Shown here: one piece after another, positions 10,512 to 20,699 of the stretch | How the letters are laid out: each line of letters starts with the position of its first letter | Numbering within the stretch: position 1 is the stretch's first letter | Assembly: GCA_963281255.1 (NCBI GenBank) | Contig: OY725488.1 | Coordinates: 4,301,925-4,365,924, forward strand | Source of the DNA: Aphrocallistes beatrix | Taxonomy: Eukaryota; Porifera; Hexactinellida; Sceptrulophora; Aphrocallistidae | Length of the DNA stretch: 64,000 bases | Direction of reading: 5' to 3' | Notes under the pieces: model-generated | The model's database searches: none | Seen by the model: the letters and a program-made list of their open reading frames with translations, nothing else | What the model was told of the DNA's origin: nothing | Position numbers and translations under genes: made by a program

Positions 10512-10960
10512 CATAGCCTACTGTATATAAGGCCTCACAGTAACTTGCGGATTTGGGACTAGGGATGCGGAGGAAGACCATTGAACTAATACATGAGCTG
10601 CCTTAAATCATTTACAAAGCACAATAGAGCTTAGGAATGTATTATCAGCATAAATAAATATGGTGTCAAAGTACCCATATCCGTTGTTAAAAATTTGATT
10701 AGTCACCATATGGTTGCGCAATAGGTTATATTTGTGACAAATATAACCTATTGCGCAACCATATGGTGACTAATCAAATTTTTAACAACGGATATGGGTA
10801 CTTTGACACCATATTTATTTATGCTGATAATACATTCCTAAGCTCTATTGTGCTTTGTAAATGATTTAAGGCAGCTCATGTATTAGTTCAATGGTCTTCC
10901 TCCGCATCCTTAGTCCCAAATCCGCAAGTTACTGTGAGGCCTTATATACAGTAGGCTATG
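10512..10960. repeat. Near-perfect palindrome: head-to-head copies of a ~225-bp repeat
   Basis: Two 224-bp arms (10512-10735 and 10737-10960) are inverted copies of each other around the G at 10736. I find one mismatch by eye. Single arms of the same family lie at 20038-20263 and 59455-60316 and a fragment near 40345-40425. The arm carries CCATATGGTTGCGCAATAGG-type sequence on one side and CCTTATATACAGTAGGCTAT at the other. No coding capacity was seen. Confidence 0.95.
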
Positions 10961-11053
10961 GTTTCTCCTTAATGTATTTGTATTTGTATTTGATAAAAAA
11001 ATGTATTCAAACCCAACTCTGACATATGGACATCCAATACACCCCTACATTGC

Positions 11054-11686
11054 GACATACAGTGAAAATCATTGCGAAGTTTTTAGACCATTTACACCAG
11101 TAGACGAGTATTAACGAAAATGACGATCGATTCGCCAACACACCAGTTTCGCACTTTAGGAACAAAAAAATTATTTAAGATGACTATAAATACGAATTTA
11201 AATAAGGCCATGCAAAATAAATTACGTTAATGTTTTTTTTTGCTCTTAATTTTATTTGGAGCTGAAACTAAATCAACCCTAAAACTATCGAATACTTTTT
11301 ATTTTTTACTAGGAACTGATTTAATGTAACTCAGCCTAAGTTCTTTTTCCCCGTTCTTCCTTACATTCCTCCTCGTTAATTACTTCATGCTTCCTCTTTT
11401 TAGATGAACACCTTGTGTGCCAAGGGCTGAAATGCATATTTAAAAGTTGCTAATCTATCAACAATAAGAGTAAATATTGTACGAATAAAGTCTCCAGCTT
11501 TAGTATAGTTTCAAATTTTAAAATGGAATATTTTACAATTTTAAACCAATTTTCAATAATTGTGTTACTATCAGTTGTGCTATCATTAATTTTGCTGAAA
11601 ATGATTCCAGTCCAACAGGGAAGCAAAGGAAAATAATAATCCTTACTATAAAAATGTTTATATAGGTATATATGTACATATATATA
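11054..11686. other. No gene; possible R1 5' end at the right edge
   Basis: AT-rich noncoding sequence. From about 11638 it reads TCCTTACTATAAAAATG followed by AT-rich sequence, similar to the start of R1, and is then interrupted by the pogo-type MITE at 11687. Confidence 0.45.
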
Positions 11687-12080
11687 CAATCGAACCTCTC
11701 TTATCCGGGCACTACCGTCCGGAAGGTGCCCGTAACTCGGAATTTGTCCGGATGTCAGAATTACTATGCTCCACACGGCAATAATAAAATATTTCTTTTC
11801 CAAAATGTCCAACTCTTTCCTAATGGGCTAACTTGCAGTAGTTATGGTGTAGTTTACTAAGTTAAATACTTGTAACTGGATGTATCAAAAGATGTCCGGA
11901 TCTCGGAGGTGTCCGTAACTCAGAGGTCCGGATCACAGAGGTGCCCGTAACTCAGAAAAGAAAGCAGAATGGTAATTTATAATAGAAAAATTAGAAATAT
12001 CAATTATGGGTAGATTTAAACGCTTATTACTGCCCGTATCTTGGAGGTTGAGAACTAAGAAGTGCCCGTAACTCAGAAAT
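11687..12080. mobile_element. pogo/Tigger-type MITE, family C (right end decayed)
   Basis: It starts after TA as CAATCGAACCTCTCTTATCC. Variants of GGTGCCCGTAACTCGGA and TCCGGATCTCGGAGGTG recur at least six times (11731-11960 and 12035-12085). This is the pattern of a Tigger-like MITE whose terminal motif has been multiplied internally. I did not find a matching right end. Confidence 0.6.
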
Positions 12081-12349
12081 GATATTGCTTAGAATGAATA
12101 CGTAAATTGAATAATAAGGATAGTTCATTCGGAGAATATATTAATTCTTAGTTGTATGATGGAGAAGTATACGTATATATTTAAACTAAATTTGAATAGA
12201 ATATAGCTTTTTGAACAATTGCAATTCTAAGAGATAGATTGATTGACTTTGTATCAGGATCAATTTGGAATCAAGGCAAAGTCAATCCATAATTCTAGCT
12301 ACAGGCACCTCCTTCATCCGAGAGGATGTCCGCCCGTTTGAGGGAGGAG

Positions 12350-12446
12350 GTTAGAGTTGTTATCTTCCTTAGTATTATTCAATGTGACCCCAGGCGCCCC
12401 CGGCGAACAAAAAGTGTCCGCCAGCTTTGCAGCGCAAGCAAGCGAG
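12350..12446 (+). mobile_element. R1 3' fragment
   Basis: It matches the GC-rich 3' end of R1: TGTTATCTTCC, then ATTCAATGTGACCCC, AAGTGTCCGCCAG and GCAGCGCAAGCAAGCGA. It may belong to the same broken R1 copy as the 5'-like sequence at 11638. Confidence 0.7.
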
Positions 12447-12914
12447 TAAGTCATTAAATATTCACGAATTTCTGGATAATACAATGTATTTTTGTTCTTT
12501 TTAATAATATTTTTTCATTTTGACGTGCTTACTTAATCATATTTAGGCATGTATTAAAAATATTTTATCTTGTATGTTTCACAAATTTCCCTAGTTTTCG
12601 ATTCCTCTCAACTGTTTCATGATGGAAACTCTATTTTTATCTCTCCCTTTATTAACCCCTCTAAATTAACTAGACCATCTCCTACATATGAAGAACTCAC
12701 TTCGCTGTATAATAAAAAAACAAAGAGACTCACAAACAATTTTTATTTCCTCCATAATATTACTCTTAACCATTGTACCAATATCGTGTAATATTACTTT
12801 TTTAATTTTATTTTCTATTTTAAATTTTTATATATATAATAACTTATACGATGCATAATGTGTGCAGAACAAAGATGAAGGACTGTACTAAAGCTAGATT
12901 CAGGTTTGACATTA
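12447..12914. other. No gene seen
   Basis: AT-rich noncoding sequence without a recognisable repeat or gene. Confidence 0.5.
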
Positions 12915-13271
12915 CAGTGGAACCTCCATAATCCGACATTCAATGGGAGACGAAAAAAAATGTCGGATTAGCAAATTCTCGGATTATCGAATAACCTCCA
13001 TAATCCGACATTTTTGGAAAATCAGCAAAATGTCGGATTATAGAGGTAAAATAACCTCGATAATCCGACATTATTTGATAGACGAATATATGGTCGGATT
13101 ATGCAGGTCGAATTTGCATTACTGGAAAATTATCAAATTGTCGGATTCCGGAATAGCGAGGTGTCGGATTATAGAGGTTGTTTTCTATAGAAAAACGATC
13201 CGTGAACAGAAATAATGTCGGTTTAGAGAAATGTCGGATTACAGAGGTGTCGGATTACGGAGGTTCCACTG
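12915..13271. mobile_element. pogo/Tigger-type MITE, family B, with multiplied internal motifs
   Basis: A 357-bp element starts CAGTGGAACCTCCATAATCC and ends GGAGGTTCCACTG, flanked by TA (12913-12914 and 13272-13273). The terminal word CTCCATAATCCGACAT and its complement recur inside roughly eight times in both orientations. It has no coding capacity. The termini resemble the general Tigger pattern CAGTnGAACCTC. Confidence 0.9.
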
Positions 13272-13633
13272 TATTTACTACTTTCCAACACTTTTCTAAG
13301 GTAGCTTAAAACATTTATTTTGTTAAATGAAATGCATACACTGTGCATCATGGCCCAACTATAATCCAATTCGATTTGATTGATTTTTATTTCTCTATTC
13401 ATTATTAATTTAATATTTAACACCAATTTATTTCAAAATGAGTAATTTCTGCTGCACCATGACCGCTACTAATCATTTAAGCTATATGTACAGGACTAGT
13501 GCGGTATTCGGTGTGCTGCAATGTTAGCGCATAGTGAAATATTCTATTCAAACAAAATGAAAATGAAAACATCTATTTGTTTTTGTGAATATAAATGAAT
13601 GGCATGTGGTTCTTGTGCGATATATTGTATGTA

Positions 13634-14940
13634 CAGTCTGTTTCATAATTATTTACAATTTTTGAGGTGATTTTGAATGACCATAACTTACTATGTAATC
13701 TGTTAGGCAGTACTTCAATGCAATTTTTCTCAACTATACACTCATTCTAACGATTTCTATTGATACCTTTCCAACTCTTTGATACCCAACTATTTTTTTA
13801 AAAATTTATTCACTTCCGGCGGGCTTTTTTCTCTCTTTTTGGTCTCGAAGTTAATTCTGACAAACTAGTTAAGGTAATTCAACCAATTTTCAGCGAATAA
13901 TGCAGAAACAACGTAGAGAAGATGTGGCTAAGCTCATTGAAACTTCAAAACTTCAAATGAAGGGCATTGCTTCTATGTGCGGTGTCACCTTGAAGACGGC
14001 CTATAATGTTAAGCAACGAATTTCAGCCGGCGAAAGCATTGAGCACAGGGGTGGAGCTGGGCCTAAAAGGTGCCTCAACAAAGGAGACAGGATCTCACTC
14101 TCTCTAAATATTAAAAAAATCCCCGAATTTCTTTGCGGACTATGCAGAGTAGTCTAAAGGTTTCACGAGGAGTTGATGTGTCGTATTCAACGGTGAGGAG
14201 ATGCATCAAGGAGATGTCCTATTCCAAGAAAACTGCAATCAAAGGACCAAATATTACTCCCTCCCATGAAGCATTGAGAGTTTTATGGGCTAAGAAACAC
14301 AAGTTCATCAATTGGAACAAGGTCTTCTTTACGGATGAGTGTTCCATTTGGCTTTGTGGCGGGAAAGTACAGATGTCGACCAAGGGTACTCAAAAGCCCG
14401 TCATCAACATTCCGAGACATTCACCCAAGATCCATATTTGGGGCGGGATATCTACTCGAGGAACTACTCCTGTGCATATTTTTAGAGAGAATTTCAATTC
14501 TATTCCATATTGTAATGTGATAAATGAATGTCTGACAGAAACAGCAGACCTACTCTATCCAGACGGTTGGAAACTCCAGGAGGATAATTCAAGTATCCAT
14601 AAATCCAAGCTCTCTGTCTCATACAAAGAGGAACGCGCCATTAGATGCATAGATTGGCCATCCTGCAGCCCTGATTTGAATCCTACAGAGAATTTATGGG
14701 CTGTTCTTAAGAAAAGAATTCTAAACAGGGCACCTAAGACGATCGAAGATGTCAAAAACTATGTCGATATAGAGTGGGGAACCTTTGATCCAGAATTCAT
14801 TGGCAACTTCACAAAATCTATGCGTAAGCGGTGGGACCTTGTGAGGAGTAAGCGGAAATATTTTTGATGGCAATAATATCTAGCATATCATTGTTTGAAA
14901 ATTTAGTTTTTGACTTAAATTCTGACTTAATTTGACGTAA
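13634..14940 (+). mobile_element. Tc1-like transposon, best-preserved copy
   Basis: The left end is TACAGTCTGTTTCATAATTA (TA target then CAGTCTG), whose inverted counterpart ends the copy at 4661. The transposase lies at 13900-14867. The right terminal repeat was not found; similarity may stop near 14940. Related starts and ends occur at 18940 and 33055, so this is the most frequent Tc1 family here. Confidence 0.8.
13900..14867 (+). pseudogene. Tc1-like DD34E transposase, one frameshift
   Basis: The enzyme cuts and pastes its own element at TA sites. The N-terminal part (from 13900) holds a helix-turn-helix (IASMCGVTLKTAYNVKQRI) and an RGGAGPKR linker. A second helix-turn-helix follows (VDVSYSTVRRCIKEM). 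The catalytic core has the first D in FTDEC, the second in LQEDNSSIH and the E in NPTENLW; there are 34 residues between the last two. IHIWGGIST and the C-terminal WDLVRSKRKYF are intact. The frame shifts once, in an A run near 14111-14117, so the two halves read in different frames. There are no other breaks by eye. The total length of about 320 residues is normal for the family. Confidence 0.9.
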
Positions 14941-15239
14941 ACAATTTTTTGATTTTAGATTATTAAAATTACCATTATTAAATTCTAAAAAAATATCTAC
15001 ATTATTAAACTGCTTATGAAAGTATTCGTAGTAGTATTTTGCATTAAAATCTCCCCCATTTTTTGTCTTTTACTTCCAGATAAATGACGAGCATAGTTCG
15101 TCATTCCATCTGAGTGTTCTGAAATAAAATAACTTCACAACTATAATGAACCGGTATATTACTCGTACTATCATAATCTAGTGATGTAATATCATCTTCA
15201 ATTGTGAAATAAAACTGTAACAGTTAGAGAATTTACAAA
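14941..15239. other. No gene seen
   Basis: AT-rich sequence between the Tc1 copy and the minus-strand coding fossil. Confidence 0.5.
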
Positions 15240-16620
15240 CTGCAGAGGCTTGAAAAAATGAAGATTTTACTTTTCGACTTGAATTTTTCTTGACTCAAAG
15301 ATTTTTAAACTTAAGTACACAAGAGAATTTATCATGGAAAATTTATTTGCAATTATATTAGTCCAGTTTCTGTTAAATCGACCTTCGACATTTGTATAGT
15401 AAATACTGTTCCATTCTCCATTATCAAGGTAAAATTTACCAGTAAATTGTTCATGGCTGTCAATAGATCTTATTGATTCCTGCAAAGATAATGAATCGTT
15501 GCAGAAATCAATAAGTTATATTTCAAATTCTTCATTTCCCAATAAGGAGATAAGCATATTATGACGACAAGAAACATCTAAAAACAAATCTTTCTTCTCT
15601 AATTTTACTAAACATTCGGTATATAGAGATTTCAAAACTTCAATACCATTATTATGAAATTATTTTCTCTTTTTGATTTCCAAGTGATGAAATCTGAATG
15701 TAGATGCGATCCACATTACTAATGTAGATGCGATCTACATTACTACCAATGTACTTCGTTCTATCAGTTTATCACTGAATCTATTTTTTATATTAGATGT
15801 GAAGTCTTCACAGCAATTAACTAGATTAATATCAGTAAATTGAACAAACCCTGGGATATATCTAGTAGTTCATTACAACCATGGAAAATACAACCATCAA
15901 CCCACAGTTTAGCTTCACAATTAATAAAAACGCGGTATAATGACTTTCCCATGCTATTCAGAATCAAGTCAACACCCTGAAATTTCTCTTTTAGTTCAGT
16001 ATATACATCCAATTCAGATGGAACAGAGGAGTAAACAATCGACAAATTATCATCGTATAAATCGTTCTCGATCGACTCCCAAACTAATTCGCTAGAAAAT
16101 AACTTAGCTGTCGAAGTATTCTCTTGGATCTTGACACAAATATCCCTCAGGACGATTGAGGATATTACTGAAGTTCTCATTTCATTAGAAAGCAAATCCA
16201 AAAGGATACATGCCTCAAGTCTTTCATCATTAGATTCTTTGGAGATATCATTAGGCTTAGTGGGGGAGAGGTGGCGCTCTAAAATTCCCCGAATATTATG
16301 AGGTTTTTTTTCCACTTGAGATAAAGTTTATGCCTCAAACCTTGTCTGTTTCGACCATAAATTGATTTGACAGTTCACTCCATAATGAGTCTCCACGGAA
16401 ATCTAATCCCCTTTGCAGTGCATCAAAAATGGATGATTTCTCAGTCAAGACAGTGACAAGCTTAGAAAGATCTTTAGGGAGATCTAAAACATTTTCAGAT
16501 CAAGATTATCTAGAGTCTCCAAAAGAGTCCATCTTTCACTTACCTTTGTATGAATGTTCCATAAATTTGTTGAGTGGTGATGTGATAAAGGTAAAGAAAT
16601 ATCAAAAAGGTAAAAAGTAA
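15240..16620 (-). pseudogene. Unrecognised multi-piece coding fossil
   Basis: Minus-strand frames give a string of protein-like segments. In order they include LWNIHTKVSERWTLLETLDN, LPKDLSKLVTVLTEKSSI and ALQRGLDFRGDSLWSELSNQ. The longest piece (16315-15821) contains RLEACILLDLLSNEMRT, DICVKIQENTSTAKLFSSE and FINCEAKLWVDGCIFHGC. Later pieces are CLVKLEKKDLFLDVSCRH and FTGKFYLDNGEWNSIYY. Several frame changes and stops separate the pieces; one junction near 15485 has a good acceptor (TTATCTTTGCAG), so some gaps may be introns. I do not recognise the family. A repeat upstream (16780-17320) is shared with 6.6-7.5 kb, suggesting a mobile or multicopy origin. Confidence 0.5.
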
Positions 16621-16779
16621 AAATATTAAGCAAGATTTCTTCGTAAATATGAGCGATTTCTCAAAATTTCGAAATGAGTACATTATATACCTACGTAATT
16701 CTGCAGTGTAAAAAATCGATGTTGAAATCAGGAGTCAGGACCACCTGTCATGTATTCTAATTATAAGATTGAGAGAAAA

Positions 16780-17320
16780 GTAACATTATTGGAACTATGA
16801 CTTCAAGTAAGAAAATACAGTCTTTATATCAATAGTCTTAACTTTACACAATCACTTCTCTGTACACAGTATATGTAATACAATTTCCTATTAGGGAAGA
16901 TGCTCAAATATAGATGAATTAAAAATGGAATATTTCAAAAAATCGATTAACTGCATAAAAGTCGGTTATCCAGAAATATGGGCGCAAAGTCTCGAATTAT
17001 AATTTGAGAGAAGCTACAAAAATTATTAGTTGGGGCTGTGCTCGGTTTGACTATAAAATTTTATCAACTAAAAGGTTTTAAAAAAGAATTTCAGTTCATA
17101 TTCAAAAACATCCGTTCCTCCTCTTCCCAATAACATCGAATTTATCCAAATCGGACATAGGGAAAGTTCTCAAACTTACACTTCAAGTGTGTTCAGTCGA
17201 ATACGAGTCTGAATAGTTTTTCTCCACACTATATTTGTAAAGGATTCGCATCTTCAATTGTTAAATATCATGTTCCCAAATTAATACCATAGGGTTCATA
17301 TGCGATTCCTCGCAATTTTA
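16780..17320 (-). repeat. Unrecognised dispersed family, copy 2 (upstream of the coding fossil)
   Basis: This is an inverted match to 6.6-7.5 kb. On the minus strand it contains ESLVIKLRGIAYEPYG, then a frame reading MSDLDKFDVIGKRRNG, then noncoding sequence that continues toward the coding fossil at 16620. The order suggests 5' exons or a leader of the same unit. Confidence 0.55.
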
Positions 17321-17527
17321 TGACTAAACTTTCATGAATTGGTTGCTGAATTTGTGAGACCTATACCGGTGAAGTAGGTAGACCAATATTTCAACATCAT
17401 TTTTCTAAGAGTCTAATTTCTGATTATCCCAGTGACATTGAAAGTTCGAAACAAAGGCTGTATATTTTGTAATAATATCGAATCGTTAATAAACTTTGCG
17501 ATTTTCGTTCAACACCATTGCAAATGT

Positions 17528-17941
17528 CATAGGCGTAGAATAGGGGGGGGGCATCGCCCCTCCATGCTTTGGCCATGGGAGGGCGGCCATTACTAAAATC
17601 CCACCCCGCCCCTCCATGAAGTAGCGTGTTATCTCACCCTTTTACCCAAATATTACGAGCTGATTTAGATCGAAAAACATAACTAGCCTAATTCATGTCT
17701 TTGCTGAATGAAAAAACATTTTTTCTAAACTGATTTCGTGGCACAAACTCATCCAATAACTCTTGTCTATTTATTTTGTCCATCTCCTGTTTGTGTATGT
17801 GGATTCCGGCGACGTGGTTTAGGCGCTGTTGTGACATTCTGGTTCTCAAATACGTTTTGGAATTTAAAGGGGTAGACAACCTAAATTTTTTCCTCGCTCG
17901 TTATCGCCCCTCCATCGCAAAACGATGTTGCTACGCCAATG
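17528..17941. mobile_element. MITE, hAT-like
   Basis: The ends are CATAGGCGTAGAATAGGGGG and CGATGTTGCTACGCCAATG, with inverted CATWGGCGTAG. Both ends carry ATCGCCCCTCCAT. A 6-bp direct repeat, AAATGT, flanks it (17522-17527 and 17942-17947). An 8-bp duplication expected of hAT is not complete, so the class is provisional. Confidence 0.65.
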
Positions 17942-18219
17942 AAATGTACTGTTGGAGATTCGATCATGAGAAAGGTTACCTTAATGTTTTTTTAATAATT
18001 TATACAGGGGATGAAGTGTAACGACACCATAAAGGAGTGCCTTAATGTTGTTTTAACGAAGGCTTATATATTGTTGACAGGGGTGGAATGGAAGAAAAAT
18101 GAGCGAATTGTCTTAACTTTAATGACATTATCTTGATCCGTTCAATGTTGTTACGTAAAACGAATAAGGCAAGTTATTGATGATGAATAATAGAGAATTA
18201 TATTATGAATGAGTGTATA

Positions 18220-18937
18220 GATTACCAGAAAACTCTAAATTGAATGCGAGTCAGATAACTCAATGTATCACGATCTTCGTGATTTTGACACAAGGGCTAA
18301 GATACCAGAATCACGCTCAATACTGTTCTTTGATCGTTTCTTAGTTTCTCCAGCTTCCCATTTTACCAAAACTGCTTCTTGCAATGACTGTTCTCTTTGT
18401 CTGAACATTTTGTATGAACAATGATAGTTTTGCAAAAACTTGGATGTGAGGGCACTACTGTGGACTTAAAAGCTTTATGCTACCCCTCAACATTGTTGTT
18501 TGTTCTGGCTAGACGACTGTTTACTCTTGAATAAATATTCCATATTCTAATTGGAAACATTGATGTCCTTCTACTAAGGTCAGGTAATAATCTACCTATG
18601 TATGTGTTTTCGAAGTATTTCGTTAGAGTATAGCCTCTTCTGGAAACTGTTGCTTAAGAATATTGAAACAAATCAAATCGTCAATTTCTGGAACAGGTGC
18701 TAAGTAGAAAGGATTTTGATATTAATTGCAAAATTGTTATCCTCTTGGTTGCGTATAGTCAACCCTTTTCCTGAACATGTCTGTAAATATTCTTTAGCAA
18801 GTAGGAAAACATCCTGTTATTATGGAAATAAATTTATCCTCCAAGGCATTCATCGAAGCTCTTTCAAAATCAATAACAGTTACTGGGTTTAACAATGGCT
18901 CGATTTCTAATAATTTCTTAAATAACCTACTATCAAA
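18220..18937 (-). mobile_element. MULE transposase fossil 1
   Basis: Minus-strand frames match the later part of Mutator-like transposases. Segments are LLEIEPLLNPVTV, IDFERASMNALEDKF (the conserved D-x-E-x-A of the catalytic core), ITGCF, VPEIDDLICFNIL and, further on, sequence resembling the WN...TNN.VE...H region. Several stops and frame changes are present. Its upstream side is cut exactly where a Tc1 copy begins at 18940, so the Tc1 inserted into it or deleted the rest. Confidence 0.7.
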
Positions 18938-18939
18938 TA

Positions 18940-19890
18940 CAGTCTGTTAAATATGAAACTATTTAGAATACCACTCCATTATTACTAACTCCCTAGTTTT
19001 CTAATTATCCATGAAATATCTTAATTATGATTGATTGATTTAAATAATAAGCATGTTTAGATAAAAATTAAAAAATATCATCATTGTTCAATTTTTTTCT
19101 GCTATTTAGATCTCTAGCTATGACGTATTATCTTTAAACATTTAGCATTTTTACTTAAATTGAATTTGTTTCATTTATTTTTCGATTTGTAGCTATTATA
19201 ATGAATCAAAGTGAAAAACGGGAAATTGTGAAGATATTATTACAATCGGGCCAACTCTCTCCCAAAGAAATTTCCAAAAATATCGGATTTCTCTCGCTAA
19301 CGTCTACAACATAAAAGGCAGCTTGGATGCTGGAATACCGCTATCCCACCAAAAAGGAGCATGAAGACACAATACTCTACGATCGGGTATCAAACTTCTG
19401 TTATATACCAGGTACTAGTATGTAGGCGTTATCTAGCTTTGCGAACACTTGCGAGCCGTGTCCTTCATGAGGGATCTTACTAGTACGGCGAGTTTTAAAT
19501 GATCAGTCCTATAGTAAGCGTTATCCTGCTAAACTCCTATGCTCAGCGAAAACCCCCGAATCTACCTGATTTCATGGGCTAATAAGTATAAATATCCAAA
19601 GACAAAGGGCTCAAACAATATTCATTGATTAGTTGTCAATCTGGCTATCGAGAGGTAGAATAATAATGTGGACAAAATCGGATCCAACCACCAAATATGT
19701 ACCAAATATTCATGTTTGGGCAGGATTTTCTTAGATGGGCATCTTCCCATTATGCATATTCACTGAAAACATTAACAGTGACATGTTCTTACAAAAATAA
19801 CGGTCATTTACTTACTCAGACATGTATATCATGAAGATCACTAGTTTACTTTTCAAAATTATAATCTTTGCCCAACAATATTGAGATTAT
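18940..19890 (+). mobile_element. Tc1-like transposon fossil
   Basis: It starts after TA with CAGTCTGTTAAATATGAAAC, the same terminal family as at 13634. From 19201 the frame reads MNQSEKREIVKILLQSGQLS and continues, with frame changes, as VYNIKGSLDAGIPLSHQKG, VLNDQSYSKRYPAKTP and ISWANKYKYPKT. The catalytic part is badly decayed. The right end was not identified. Confidence 0.75.
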
Positions 19891-20037
19891 GGTAAATCAC
19901 ACCATACATTCCAATTCTTAATAATTATGTAACTATGTATTGCATCACTTTTATTCGGAAGCAGTGCATAGATAAATTGAAAATGTTTCCTAATATTTTT
20001 TGGCATGGATAGTATATAGTTGTACGAAGAGGTCTGT

Positions 20038-20263
20038 CATAAATATAGCTTAATCCGCAATCATATGGTGACTAATAAATTTTAACAACGGATATGGGTA
20101 CTTTGATATCATATTTATATATGTGGTAATATACTCCTAAGCTCTATTGTGCTTTGTCAATGATTTTCGGCAGTTTATGTATTAGTTCAACCATCTTCTA
20201 CCGCATTCCTAGTCCCAAATCCGCAAGTTACAGTGAGGCCTTATATACCGTAGGCTATGGTTT
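20038..20263 (+). repeat. Single arm of the ~225-bp palindromic repeat family
   Basis: It matches the right arm of the 10.5-11 kb palindrome from ATAAATATAGCTTAATCCGC to ACCGTAGGCTATGG, with about a dozen differences. It is present as one arm only. Confidence 0.9.
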
Positions 20264-20699
20264 AGGATGATTATATCTACTTTGAATTCCATTATGTCTT
20301 TCAAAAATTTTTATTTACGATCTTTCGAGCTCGTCGGTAAATAATGGCAAAAGTTTCAATTTTAAAATATAAGTCGTGAAATTGAGAGCTATTTTCATTT
20401 TATTTATCTGGCTAATAACTCTTTCAGTTATATTTATCAAATTACGTTGAAATATATTTTACACATGTATTTAGTCATATGACCCCTTAAAGTGATAGAC
20501 CCTCAAAAAATAAGTCTTAATTCAACCAATGTAATACTGTTTATGAATTGTACTAGTTAGTATGAGAATTAATGCATTATATGAGTTATGAACTAGGAAT
20601 AAATATAAATAATAGTCACTCCAAGTCTAAATCCAATACAAATTCGTGGTTGTGCCAGTCGGCATAACTACACTATTGAGTAGGAGGAGCATGTTGATT
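20264..20699. other. No gene seen
   Basis: AT-rich noncoding sequence between the repeat arm and the MULE fossil. Confidence 0.5.

Larger units (their letters stand above)
8890..11053 (-). mobile_element. THAP-domain DNA transposon (P-like or Kolobok-like), broken
   Basis: The two ends are inverted matches: AATGTAGAGGTGTGTTGGAT on the left and its diverged complement at about 11028-11053, each followed inward by TTGGGTTCAAATAC and runs of the hexamer ATTTGT. Between them lies a minus-strand THAP zinc-finger coding fossil. Two further insertions sit inside: a hAT-type MITE (9587-9805) and a palindromic repeat (10512-10960). No transposase catalytic domain was found, so this is a non-autonomous or internally deleted copy. 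Flanking target-site duplications are not clear. Confidence 0.6.

Noticed and set aside
14335-14755. Alternative frames in the Tc1 transposase
   Set aside because: Shadows of the catalytic-core frame that carries DD34E.
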